35,372 nucleotides of DNA from Glycomyces luteolus (lineage in GTDB: Bacteria > Actinomycetota > Actinomycetes > Mycobacteriales > Micromonosporaceae), in the NCBI RefSeq assembly GCF_027622875.1, contig NZ_JAPZVP010000030.1:1-35372 (forward strand), written 5' to 3'. The notes beneath the pieces were generated by a model that saw nothing but the letters and a program-made list of their open reading frames with translations, ran no database searches and was not told the DNA's origin. Of this stretch, positions 24,420 through 31,880 are shown piece after piece (position 1 is the stretch's first letter; every line of letters starts with the position of its first letter). Position numbers and translations under genes: made by a program.

Positions 24420-24437
24420 CCTTAACGATCGTTAAGG
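24420..24437. promoter_or_regulatory. TetR-type operator upstream of the accD1-acyl-CoA dehydrogenase operon
   Basis: CCTTAACGATCGTTAAGG is a perfect 18-bp palindrome ending 28 bp before the GTG start. The TTAACG...CGTTAA halves are typical of TetR-family fatty-acid or branched-chain catabolism repressors. No TetR gene is in the window. Confidence 0.75.
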
Positions 24438-24537
24438 CAAGCTTATTGTGTCCCGCGAATCCGCGCGTGTCAACGCATTCGCCGCATGGGTAATTCAGTT
24501 GTTCACTCTCCGGTGTAACCCCAGGTCCAGGACCCCG

Positions 24538-24594
24538 TCGTACCCGTCGGGCACCATCGAATCGAGGCGCCCGCGAACGCCCGATTGGCGCAGA
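24538..24594. repeat. Direct repeat copy A (~57 bp)
   Basis: The copy begins GTCGTACCCGTCGGGCACC and shares with copy B the blocks GGGCACCATCGAATCG and GCGAACGCCCGAT. Most of the 57 positions are identical. Confidence 0.75.
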
Positions 24595-24692
24595 ACCACC
24601 GAAACCCGCCGGATCCACCGATCCGACCGGACAGAGACGCACCCGTCCGCAGCTCGCCGCCTACCACGCTGGCCGCGCCCACGTCCTCACGC

Positions 24693-24776
24693 CCGCAACC
24701 CGCCCGGCGGCAGCCCGCCCCCGCAACCCGCCCCCCCCGCAACCCGCCCCCCCGCAACCCGCCCCCCCGCAACCCG
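24693..24776. repeat. C-rich tandem repeat, ~15-bp unit
   Basis: CCGCAACCCG occurs at 24693, 24721, 24737, 24752 and 24767; the last four are 15-16 bp apart, separated only by C-runs. The minus strand has G-runs of five to eight, so G-quadruplex formation is possible. Confidence 0.85.
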
Positions 24777-24809
24777 CGCTGGCCACAGCCCGCGCCGGCC
24801 ACCTGCCGT

Positions 24810-24866
24810 GTCGTACCCCTAGGGCACCATCGAATCGGGGGCGCTCGCGAACGCCCGATCTGCGGG
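24810..24866. repeat. Direct repeat copy B (~57 bp)
   Basis: The copy begins GTCGTACCCCTAGGGCACC, 272 bp downstream of copy A in the same orientation, and carries the same GGGCACCATCGAATCG and GCGAACGCCCGAT blocks. The C-rich array lies between the two copies. Confidence 0.75.
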
Positions 24867-25063
24867 CGTCCGCCGCGAACCGCCGCACCCGCGTTCGCCG
24901 CAACCGCCCGGACCCTGTACGCGCGCAACGCCGCAGCCGCCCGCTCCGTGCCCGTACCCGCCGCGGCTACCCTCGGGGAACCACCGCACCGAGCCACTGC
25001 ACCGAGCCGCCGAACCCGCGCCGCCAGACCCGTGCCCCAGCACGCCGCCTCCCCCGGAGTCCG

Positions 25064-27157
25064 ATGACCAGCCCCGCGAGCACCAGCGCCCCGACCGGCG
25101 CCGCCCCGGCCCCCGCCCCCGCGCGCCCGGAACCGGCCGCACGGCCGCCGCGCCTGCGCGAGATCGACGGCCTGCGCGGCATCGCCATCGTCGTCATCGC
25201 CGTCTACCACATCTGGTTCGACCGCGTCTCCGGCGGCGTCGACGTATTCCTCCTGCTCTCCGGCTTCTTCATCACCGCGAGCCTCCTCCGCTCGGTCGAA
25301 CGCACCGGCTCCGTACGCCCCCTCGCCTTCGCCGCCCGCATCGTGCGCCGCATCTTCCCGCCCGCGCTCGTCGTCGCCGCGGCCACCGTGCTCCTCACCG
25401 TCATCTGGCTCCCGCGCGCCACCTGGAACCAGCAGCTCGGCGACATCCTCGCCTCGGCCCTCTACTACGGCAACTGGAACCTCGCCGTCCACTCCGTCGA
25501 CTACCTCTCCTCGAACAACGGCGCGAGCATCGTCCAGCACTACTGGTCCATGGGCGTCCAAGCCCAGTTCTACGTCCTGTGGCCGGTCCTCACCGCCGCC
25601 AGCGCCTGGCTCGCCGCCCGCGCCGGCTGGAGCCGCCGCCGCGTGCTCGCCGCCGCCCTCGCGCTCGTCTTCGCGGCCTCGTTCGCGTTCGCGCTGTGGG
25701 AGACCGACGCGAACCAGGCCTTCGCGTACTTCGACCTCCGCGCCCGCCTGTGGCAGTTCGCCGCCGGCGGCCTCCTCGCCGTCGCGCTCCCGCGCCTGCG
25801 CACCGCCTTCGCGGAACCCGATGCGCCGCAAGCCAAATGGACGGCGGCAATGCTCGGCTGGGCGGGCGTCGCGGTGCTCCTCGGCGCCGGGTTCTTCCTC
25901 GACAGCACCGAGTTCCCCGGGCTGGCCGCGCTCTGGCCGGTGGGCGGCGCATGCGCGGTCGTCGCCGCCGCCTCCCTCAGTCCGGGCGGCGGCGCGGGAC
26001 GGCTGCTGAACACGCGGCCCGTGCAGTGGCTCGGCGACCTCTCGTACACGCTCTACCTGTGGCACTGGCCGATCCTCATCTGCTACCTCACCGCCACCGG
26101 CCGCGACACCGCAACGCTCCTCGGCGGCCTCGGCATCCTCGCCGCCGCGACCCTCCTCGCCTGGGCCACGCACTGGGCGCTCGAGCAGCGGCTCCCCGCA
26201 ACGGGGTTCGGCCAGCGGACGATGCGGGGCGCCTTCGCGCTCGGCGCCGCGTGCCTCGCGCTCGTCCTCGCCTCGTATGCGGCCCTGACCTGGTACATCT
26301 CCTTCGAGCGCGACCGGCTCGCCGAAGCCGCCGCCGACCCCGACCGGTACCCGGGCGCGGCCGCCCTCGCCGAAGGACTCGACGTCCCCGAGACCGCCTT
26401 CGCGCCCTCCACACTAGATGCCGCCGAGGACTACGACCCCGCGCTCTCGGGCCGCTGCAACCAGACCATGGAGGGTTACGAGCCGATCCGCTGCGACTTC
26501 GGCGTCGACGAAGCCGATGCCACCGCCACGGTCGTCATGTACGGCGGCTCCAAGATCTGGCAGTGGCTCCCGGCCGTGCTCGACGCCGCCGAGGCCCGGG
26601 ACTGGCACGTCATCGCGTACACGAAGAACGCCTGCATCATCGAGACCGGCCAGGAGGCCCTGGGCGAGGAGCGCTACCGCTCCTGCGCGGCGTGGAACGA
26701 CGACGTCGTCGCCGAGATCGACCGGATCGCCCCCGACCTGGTCCTCACCTACGGCTCGCGGGTCGGCTACGAGGCGTACGAGACCTTCCCCGACTACACC
26801 GACCGCTACGGGCAGCTCGTCGCCACGGGTGCCGCGGTCGTCGCCCTGCGCGACACCCCGAGCCCCCGCTTCGACATCCCGCTGTGCGTGGACCTCAACG
26901 GCCGCAACGCGAGCGAATGCACCGTGGACCGGGCCTCGTACTACGACGAGGGGGCGTTCGAGGCATTGGAGGTACCTCCGGGCGTCCACAAGGTCGACCT
27001 CACCGACTACATCTGCGGGCCGCGGGCCTGCCCGCCCGTGATCGGCAACGTCCTCGTCTACCGCGACGACGCCCACCTCACCAACACCTACGCCGCGACC
27101 CTCGGCCCGTACCTGGGGGCCGAGCTCGCGGCGGTCCTCGAGCAGGCCGCCGGGTAG
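25064..27157 (+). CDS. Acyltransferase-3 (OafA-like) membrane protein with C-terminal SGNH domain
   Basis: A 697-residue protein. Residues about 1-30 are an Ala/Pro-rich tail; about 30-400 hold ten or so TM helices with the acyltransferase-3 signatures 'REIDGLRGIAIVVIAVYH' (catalytic His), 'GVDVFLLLSGFFITASL' and 'SYTLYLWHWPIL'. An extracytoplasmic SGNH-like domain follows (about 460-695) with 'VVMYGGSKIWQWLPAV' in place of the usual GDSHA block, and 'YRDDAHLTNTYA' as the Asp-x-x-His block. The membrane part moves acyl groups to the outside and the SGNH part transfers them to a glycan. CCGGAG precedes the ATG by 6 bp. The acceptor is unknown. The altered GGSK block is unusual. Confidence 0.88.
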   Translation: MTSPASTSAPTGAAPAPAPARPEPAARPPRLREIDGLRGIAIVVIAVYHIWFDRVSGGVDVFLLLSGFFITASLLRSVERTGSVRPLAFAARIVRRIFPPALVVAAATVLLTVIWLPRATWNQQLGDILASALYYGNWNLAVHSVDYLSSNNGASIVQHYWSMGVQAQFYVLWPVLTAASAWLAARAGWSRRRVLAAALALVFAASFAFALWETDANQAFAYFDLRARLWQFAAGGLLAVALPRLRTAFAEPDAPQAKWTAAMLGWAGVAVLLGAGFFLDSTEFPGLAALWPVGGACAVVAAASLSPGGGAGRLLNTRPVQWLGDLSYTLYLWHWPILICYLTATGRDTATLLGGLGILAAATLLAWATHWALEQRLPATGFGQRTMRGAFALGAACLALVLASYAALTWYISFERDRLAEAAADPDRYPGAAALAEGLDVPETAFAPSTLDAAEDYDPALSGRCNQTMEGYEPIRCDFGVDEADATATVVMYGGSKIWQWLPAVLDAAEARDWHVIAYTKNACIIETGQEALGEERYRSCAAWNDDVVAEIDRIAPDLVLTYGSRVGYEAYETFPDYTDRYGQLVATGAAVVALRDTPSPRFDIPLCVDLNGRNASECTVDRASYYDEGAFEALEVPPGVHKVDLTDYICGPRACPPVIGNVLVYRDDAHLTNTYAATLGPYLGAELAAVLEQAAG

Positions 27158-27161
27158 GCGA

Positions 27162-27187
27162 AAGGCCCGGCTCGCGCGAGCCGGGCC
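27162..27187 (-). terminator. Terminator between acyltransferase and deoD
   Basis: A perfect 26-bp palindrome with arms AGGCCCGGCTCGC and GCGAGCCGGGCCT lies between convergent genes (stops at 27157 and 27201). On the minus strand it is followed by TTTCG, so it serves deoD best; it may also stop the plus-strand transcript. Confidence 0.8.
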
Positions 27188-27200
27188 TCCCTCCGAGGTC

Positions 27201-27908
27201 TTAGGCGGTGACTGCGTCCAGAGCGATCTCCACCATCTCGGAGAACGACTCCTGCCGGTCGGCAGCGGGCAGCTCGGTGCCCTTGAGGATGTGGTCGGAG
27301 ATGGTGCACAGCGCGAGCGCGCGCGCCTGGAACTTCGCGGCGAGCGTGTAGATCGCCGCGGCCTCCATCTCGATGGCGAGGATGCCGTAGTCGGCGAGCT
27401 TCGACTCGACCTCGGGCGCGTCGGTGTAGAACGTGTCGGAGGAGTACAGCTGGCCGACGTGCAGTTTGATCCCGCGCGCGGCCGCCGCGTCCACGGAGGC
27501 GCGGAGCAGGCCGAAGTCGGCCACCGGCGCGTAGTCGACGACGCCGTTGAAGCGGATGCGGTTCATCGAGGAGTTCGTGGACGCGCCGATCCCGGCCACC
27601 ACGTCGCGCAGCTCGATCCGGTCGTGGATCGCGCCCGCCGAGCCGACCCGGACCACCGTCTTGACGCCGTAGACCTCCAGCAGCTCGTGCGTGTAGATCG
27701 ACGCGGACGGCTGCCCCATCCCGGTGCCCTGCACGGACACGCGCTTGCCGTTGTAGGTGCCGGTGAAGCCGAACATGTTCCGGACCTCGGTGTAGCAGGT
27801 CGCGTCGGTGAGGAAGTTCTCGGCGATCCACTTCGCACGCAGCGGGTCCCCGGGAAGGAGGACGCTCTCGGCGATGTCGCCCGGCTTGGCGGAGATGTGT
27901 GCAGTCAT
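27201..27908 (-). CDS. deoD: Purine-nucleoside phosphorylase, DeoD type
   Basis: A 235-residue hexameric-type PNP (EC 2.4.2.1) that splits purine (deoxy)nucleosides with phosphate in salvage. Landmarks: 'LLPGDPLRAKWIAENFL' (phosphate site), 'RNMFGFTGTYNGKRVSVQGTGMG', 'RVGSAGAI', 'LAIEMEAAAIYTLAA' and 'CTISDHILKG' with the catalytic Asp of the SDH motif. The DeoD (hexameric) form is common in enterobacteria and Firmicutes, while many actinomycetes carry the trimeric form, so possession of DeoD is mildly notable. The ATG at 27908 is followed directly by coding sequence; a tRNA gene lies divergently upstream. Confidence 0.95.
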   Translation of the reverse strand: MTAHISAKPGDIAESVLLPGDPLRAKWIAENFLTDATCYTEVRNMFGFTGTYNGKRVSVQGTGMGQPSASIYTHELLEVYGVKTVVRVGSAGAIHDRIELRDVVAGIGASTNSSMNRIRFNGVVDYAPVADFGLLRASVDAAAARGIKLHVGQLYSSDTFYTDAPEVESKLADYGILAIEMEAAAIYTLAAKFQARALALCTISDHILKGTELPAADRQESFSEMVEIALDAVTA

Positions 27909-28015
27909 GACGCCAGCTTCTCATAAACATCCCATGAATTTGCGGGGACTGGCTGTGAGCTGGATCGCCGAGCCCGGTTCGCCGCGCGCGCCCGCGGTCC
28001 GGTAGTGTTCTCCGC

Positions 28016-28106
28016 GGTGGCGTGTCCGAGCGGCCGAAGGAGCTCGCCTCGAAAGCGAGTGTTGGGTAACCCTCAACCGTGGGTTCAAATCCCACCGCCA
28101 CCGCCA
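28016..28106 (+). tRNA. tRNA-Ser (anticodon CGA), CCA encoded
   Basis: Acceptor GGTGGCG (28016-28022) pairs with CGCCACC (28096-28102), with discriminator G and encoded CCA (28104-28106). The anticodon stem CTCGC/GCGAG closes the loop CTCGAAA with anticodon CGA at 28050-28052, reading UCG serine codons. A long variable arm (around GTTGGGTAACCCTCAAC) is the class II feature of tRNA-Ser. GTTCAAAT of the T loop is present. A terminator follows at once. Confidence 0.97.
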
Positions 28107-28112
28107 ACTGAG

Positions 28113-28157
28113 TCCCAGTTCAGACGCCCGGGAGGGCGGATGAGCTGGGATTTTTTC
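28113..28157 (+). terminator. Terminator of the tRNA-Ser gene
   Basis: TCCCAGTTCA (28113-28122) pairs with TGAGCTGGGA (28141-28150) with one G-U pair; the inner GCCC/GGGC extends it. TTTTTTC follows immediately (28151-28157). It is a clear intrinsic terminator seven bases after the tRNA CCA. Confidence 0.93.
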
Positions 28158-28331
28158 TTGCCCGTCGACCTGGTGTTCCGGGTACGTCCGGGCTGCTCAG
28201 GGCCGCATCTCCCAGTGATTCCCCAGCGCTTCCCCCGCATTTGCAGGAATGTTTGGGACATGTTGCGCGGGCCAACACTGGCTTGAGGACCGCAACGGGG
28301 TCAACACCGATGCCACACAGAGGGGGCGCCA

Positions 28332-28928
28332 ATGGTCAAGCTCGCCGTGATCCACTATTCGCAGACGGGGAATGTGTACGAGATGGCCCGGGCGGCCGCC
28401 GAAGCGGGCCGGGACGCGGGCGCCGAAGTGCGCCTCCGCAAAGTCGCCGAGCTGGCGCCGCCGGAGGCGATCGCCGCGAACGAGGAATGGGCCGCGCACG
28501 TCGAGGCGACCGCCGACGCCGAGGAGGCGGCGATCAGCGACCTGGAATGGGCCGACGCGGTCATGTGGGGCACGCCCACCCGCTTCGGCCTCCCGACCGC
28601 CCAGATCAAGCAGTTCATCGACATGACCGGCCCGCTCTGGCAGGAGGGCGGCCTGGTCGACAAGGTCATGTCCACCTTCACGTCGACCAAGACCAGCCAC
28701 GGCGGCCAGGAGTCGACGATCCTCGCGATGAACAACACCTTCTACCACTGGGGCGCGATCATCGTCGGCCCCGGCTACACCGACCCGCTGCAGTTCGACG
28801 AGGCGGTCGGGAACCCGTACGGCGCCAGCCACATCGGCGCCAAAGGCCCGGTGGGGGAGAAGAACCGCGCCGCGATCGCGGTTCAGACCCGGCGCGTGGT
28901 CGACGTCGCCCGCCGGCTCAACGCTTGA
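28332..28928 (+). CDS. wrbA: NAD(P)H:quinone oxidoreductase, WrbA type
   Basis: A 198-residue FMN flavodoxin-fold tetramer that reduces quinones by two electrons (EC 1.6.5.2), protecting against redox cycling. The FMN phosphate loop is 'HYSQTGNVYEMA'; 'WGTPTRFGLPTAQIKQFID', 'STFTSTKTSHGGQESTIL' and 'NPYGASHI' are WrbA landmarks. The ATG at 28332 has GAGGGGG upstream. A perfect-stem terminator follows. The gene stands alone behind the tRNA terminator; the TGTTG/CAACA repeat about 70 bp upstream is a weak operator candidate. Confidence 0.93.
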   Translation: MVKLAVIHYSQTGNVYEMARAAAEAGRDAGAEVRLRKVAELAPPEAIAANEEWAAHVEATADAEEAAISDLEWADAVMWGTPTRFGLPTAQIKQFIDMTGPLWQEGGLVDKVMSTFTSTKTSHGGQESTILAMNNTFYHWGAIIVGPGYTDPLQFDEAVGNPYGASHIGAKGPVGEKNRAAIAVQTRRVVDVARRLNA

Positions 28929-28970
28929 ACCCGGCCGTCGGAGTGGGTGCAAGTGCAACCCCCCGCCGGG

Positions 28971-29007
28971 AATGCCGGGCTTCCCGAATCGGGAGGCCCG
29001 GCATTTC
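28971..29007 (+). terminator. Terminator after wrbA
   Basis: AATGCCGGGCTTCCC (28971-28985) pairs with GGGAGGCCCGGCATT (28991-29005) including one G-U pair: a 15-bp stem, 5-nt loop GAATC. A short T-run (ATTTCG) follows. It lies between convergent genes (stops at 28928 and 29055). Confidence 0.82.
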
Positions 29008-29054
29008 GCATTGCAAAGGCCCGAGCAGGGTCGGATCAAGGGCCGCAGCACGCC

Positions 29055-29747
29055 TCACGGCGTCAGCGGCCCGGCGAGGACCTCATCGCCCGCCTCGCGG
29101 TCGCCCGACCAGGCGATCGACGCGTCGTCGGCGGACACCCGGCCCCACAGCATGAGGAGCAGCCGCTCCGCCGTCCCCGAGACCTCGGCGGCGGGCGCGC
29201 CCGGACCGTACGTCCAGGACGCACCGGTGTCGGTGGCCCGCAGCCGCAGTGCGTGCCGCGGCGGTCCGACCCGGCCCAGCTTGACCTGGCGCGGCGCCAT
29301 CGTGTCGAAGACCTCCGCCACCCCGTCCGCGGCCACCGCCGGGTCGAACGGCAGCGCCCGGCCGAGCGCGTGCTGCGCGTCCCACCGGTGGAGGAGCGTC
29401 TCATGGACGCGCCGCCGGTGCCAGAACCCGACCGTCCGCGGCGGATACAGCGTCCACGCCTCCGCCTCGGGATCGGTGTCCAGCGCGGCCAGCAGATCCG
29501 CTGTCGAGGCGTCGAACCACGCCCGGATCGCCGCGTCCGACTCCGGCGCGGGCGGCGCCTCGAAGTCGCCCCGCAACTCGGTGACCGCCGCGATCACCCA
29601 GCGGTTGTCGCGCCCCAGATGCCCGGCGAGGTCCCGCAGCCGCCAGTCTCCGCAATGCGCAACGGGCGCATCGAGATCGCTGTCGAGGCAGGCACTGAAC
29701 GCCGCGGACTCCGCGCGCAGCAGCTCGAGATAGGGAAGGAACTCCAT
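29055..29747 (-). CDS. Maleylpyruvate isomerase/MDMPI-family (mycothiol-dependent-enzyme-like) protein
   Basis: A 230-residue protein with the actinobacterial MDMPI N-terminal DinB-like helical bundle: 'YLELLRAESAAFSACL', 'CGDWRLRDLAGHLGRDNRWV' (metal-ligand His) and 'WHRRRVHETLLHRWDAQHA' (two more His), i.e. a three-His metal site. The C-terminal part 'LRLRATDTGASWTYGPGAPAAEVSGTAERLLLMLWGR' resembles the associated SCP2-like domain. Members use mycothiol or remain uncharacterised. The start is the ATG at 29747; an ~30-residue arginine-rich extension was dropped as non-coding. Confidence 0.82.
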   Translation of the reverse strand: MEFLPYLELLRAESAAFSACLDSDLDAPVAHCGDWRLRDLAGHLGRDNRWVIAAVTELRGDFEAPPAPESDAAIRAWFDASTADLLAALDTDPEAEAWTLYPPRTVGFWHRRRVHETLLHRWDAQHALGRALPFDPAVAADGVAEVFDTMAPRQVKLGRVGPPRHALRLRATDTGASWTYGPGAPAAEVSGTAERLLLMLWGRVSADDASIAWSGDREAGDEVLAGPLTP

Positions 29748-29933
29748 GGCGCGAACCCTATCCGGACGGCGGCCCCGCACGCCTGGGCGCGCGGCCGCCG
29801 GGCGCCCGGCCCGCGGACGGGGGCCCGGCATCCGCCGCACCTCGCCACGGGCGGCTAACCTGTCGGGACCGCGCCGCCGCCGGCGGCGCGAATGGCGCGG
29901 CAGCGCCGCTCACACGGAGAAAGGCGGCAGCGG

Positions 29934-30872
29934 GTGAGTCGATCATCGACGGGCGGGAAGATCTTCAGCGGGACGGTCATCGTCCTCTCGCTGCTCCTCG
30001 CCGCGATCCTGCTCCTCCACCGGTTCATCCCCAACCGCTGGTTCAACCTCGGCAGCCTCATCGAGACCTTCCTGCCCTGGTTCGGCCTCGCCGTCCCGCT
30101 CCTCCTCGTCCTCGCCGCCATCCGCCGCAGGCCCCTCGCCATCATCTGCGCCCTGCTCCCCGGCCTCGTCTGGTTCCAGATGTACGCCGCGCTCATCCCC
30201 GACAAGCACGGCGGCGACGGCGACTTCCGCGTCGTCGCCCACAACGTCAACGCCAACAACACCGACACCGAGGGCACCGCCGCGACCCTCCTCGCCGCCG
30301 AACCCGACGTCATCGTCCTGGTCGAACTCACCGAGGACCAGCGCAGCGCGTGGAGCGAGACCCTCGACGACCGGTACGAGTACTCCGTCTCCTACGGCAC
30401 CGTCGCGCTCTGGTCGACCCACCCCGTCCTCGACTCCTACGAGGTCGACCTCGACCTCGGCTGGGCCCGCGCCTTCCGCGCCGCCGTCGAGATCGACGGC
30501 GAACCCGTCGCCATTTACGTCGCGCACCTCTTGTCCGTTCGCGTCAACACCGAGGGCTTCACCTCCGCCCAGCGCAACGAGACCGCCCTGCTCCTCGGCG
30601 AAGCCCTCGCCGACGAGCAGCTCGACCGCGTCATCCTCGCCGGGGACCTCAACGGCACCTCCCAGGACCGGGCACTCGCCCCGATCACCTACCAGCTCCA
30701 TTCGGCGCAGGCCGACGCCGGCGAGGGCTTCGGGTTCACCTGGCCCGCCGACACACCGCTGGCGCGGATCGACCAGGTCCTCTACCGGGGCCTCGAGGCC
30801 ACCGGCTCGGACGTCCTGGACGCGACCGCTTCCGACCACCGCCCGGTGATGGCCGACTTCGCCTTCTCCTGA
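29934..30872 (+). CDS. Membrane-anchored endonuclease/exonuclease/phosphatase (EEP) family protein
   Basis: A 312-residue protein. About the first 90 residues hold three hydrophobic segments (FSGTVIVLSLLLAAILLLH, LPWFGLAVPLLLVLAAI, LAIICALLPGLVWFQMY). The EEP domain follows, facing outward: 'VVAHNVNANN' (Asn), 'IVLVELTEDQ' (metal Glu), 'YVAHLLS' (His), 'ILAGDLNGTSQD' (Asp/Asn), 'ARIDQVLY' and 'SDHRPVMADF' (Asp-His). Such proteins hydrolyse phosphodiesters; the substrate is unknown. The GTG at 29934 has GGAGAAAGG upstream; an ATG at 29892 lacks a site and adds arginines. An ABC ATPase follows 65 bp downstream. Confidence 0.85.
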   Translation: MSRSSTGGKIFSGTVIVLSLLLAAILLLHRFIPNRWFNLGSLIETFLPWFGLAVPLLLVLAAIRRRPLAIICALLPGLVWFQMYAALIPDKHGGDGDFRVVAHNVNANNTDTEGTAATLLAAEPDVIVLVELTEDQRSAWSETLDDRYEYSVSYGTVALWSTHPVLDSYEVDLDLGWARAFRAAVEIDGEPVAIYVAHLLSVRVNTEGFTSAQRNETALLLGEALADEQLDRVILAGDLNGTSQDRALAPITYQLHSAQADAGEGFGFTWPADTPLARIDQVLYRGLEATGSDVLDATASDHRPVMADFAFS

Positions 30873-30937
30873 GGCGCCGGCGGACTCCGACCGGTCGGGC
30901 GTGCAACCACTCGCGACGGTTCGGGCGTCTTGGAGAC

Positions 30938-31810
30938 GTGACCGAAGACGACGCGACCATGATCCTGCCGACCGTCAGCGGCGGTGCCGCGAACGGCCCT
31001 GCCGCCGCTGACGACACCGCCGTGTTCGCGCGCGTCGACACCGGGCCCGCCGAGAGCGGCCGCGCGCTGATCGAACTCGACGGGGTGGGCATGACCTACC
31101 CCGGCCCGCCGCCCGTCGAAGCGCTGAAACCCGTCGAGTTGCGGATCGAGGACGGCGAGTACGTCGCGATCGTCGGCCCCTCCGGCTCGGGCAAGTCCAC
31201 GCTCCTCAACCTCCTCGGCCTGCTCGACGCGCCCACGGCGGGCACGTACTGGCTCGACGGGCACGACACCTCGAAGATGAAGGAAGCGCACCGCACCCAG
31301 CTGCGCGCCGACAAGATCGGGTTCATCTTCCAGGCCTTCCACCTCATGGCCCACCGCACCGCGACCGAGAACGTCGCGATGTCCCTGGTCTACCAAGGGG
31401 TCCCGAAACGCAAGCGGCGCCAGATCGCTCGCGAGAAGCTCGAACTCGTCGGCCTCTCCCACCGCCTCGACGCGCTGCCCACGACCCTCTCCGGCGGTGA
31501 GCGCCAGCGCGTCGCGATCGCCCGCGCCCTCGCGGCCGGGCCGAGCCTGCTGCTGTGCGACGAGCCCACCGGCAACCTCGACTCCAGGACCGCCGACTCG
31601 ATCATGGCCACATTGGACGAACTACACGCCGAGGGCCTGACCATCCTCATCATCACCCACGACCACGAAGTGGCCGAACGCGCCCAGCGCGCCGTGACCA
31701 TCCGCGACGGCCAGCTCCGCGAGGGCAACCACCTCCACGACGACGGCCACCACACCGTCCCCACCGACCGGGCCTCCGCCGGCACCCTCGTGATGCCCAA
31801 GGCCCCCTGA
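30938..31810 (+). CDS. MacB/LolD-type ABC transporter ATPase (no permease nearby)
   Basis: A 290-residue ATPase. About 45 residues of low-complexity N-terminus precede the nucleotide-binding domain: Walker A 'GPSGSGKST', Q-loop 'FIFQAFHLM', signature 'LSGGERQRVAIARALA', Walker B/D-loop 'LLLCDEPTGNLDS' and H-loop 'IITHD'. The 'MAHRTATENVAMSLVYQGVPKRKRR' segment is the MacB/LolD/FtsE group signature. These ATPases normally pair with an FtsX/MacB-like permease, absent here: the next gene is convergent. The GTG at 30938 is chosen because no better start exists, although its GGAG is only 2 bp away; the ATG at 30959 is the alternative. Confidence 0.88.
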   Translation: MTEDDATMILPTVSGGAANGPAAADDTAVFARVDTGPAESGRALIELDGVGMTYPGPPPVEALKPVELRIEDGEYVAIVGPSGSGKSTLLNLLGLLDAPTAGTYWLDGHDTSKMKEAHRTQLRADKIGFIFQAFHLMAHRTATENVAMSLVYQGVPKRKRRQIAREKLELVGLSHRLDALPTTLSGGERQRVAIARALAAGPSLLLCDEPTGNLDSRTADSIMATLDELHAEGLTILIITHDHEVAERAQRAVTIRDGQLREGNHLHDDGHHTVPTDRASAGTLVMPKAP

Positions 31811-31833
31811 CGAACTTCCTTCCTCCCAAAAGG

Positions 31834-31869
31834 ACTGCGGGCCCGCGCCGAGAGGCGCGGGCCCGCAGT
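31834..31869. terminator. Bidirectional terminator between ABC ATPase and ponA
   Basis: A perfect 16-bp stem, ACTGCGGGCCCGCGCC (31834-31849) with GGCGCGGGCCCGCAGT (31854-31869), loop GAGA. It sits between convergent stops (31810 and 31881). On the minus strand CCTTTTGG follows; on the plus strand only TTCG. Confidence 0.85.
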
Positions 31870-31880
31870 TCGCTTGCGGC

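Larger units (their letters stand above)
24438..25063. other. 626-bp repeat-rich intergenic region
   Basis: No gene is supported. It holds a ~57-bp direct repeat (24538 and 24810) and a C-rich tandem array (24693-24776). The plus strand is strongly C-rich and the minus strand G-rich, which makes long meaningless open frames. A promoter for the acyltransferase at 25064 should lie here but is not obvious. Confidence 0.55.

Noticed and set aside
21712..24642. A 976-codon minus-strand open frame spanning the acyl-CoA dehydrogenase and beyond
   Set aside because: Only the last 375 codons (from the ATG at 22839) encode a recognisable protein. The upstream part is an arginine/proline-rich shadow of the carboxyltransferase gene in another frame, so there is no fusion protein.
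24693..24776. The C-rich repeats considered as a CRISPR array
   Set aside because: The units are ~15 bp and contiguous without unique spacers, and no cas gene is present.
28016..28106. tRNA-Ser considered as an integration (att) site
   Set aside because: There is no integrase, no repeated tRNA 3' end and no genomic island on either side; a terminator and wrbA follow.
30350..30937. An N-terminal extension joining the EEP region to the ABC ATPase
   Set aside because: The upstream part of that frame is an arginine-rich shadow of the EEP gene; the ATPase begins at the GTG at 30938 or the ATG at 30959.
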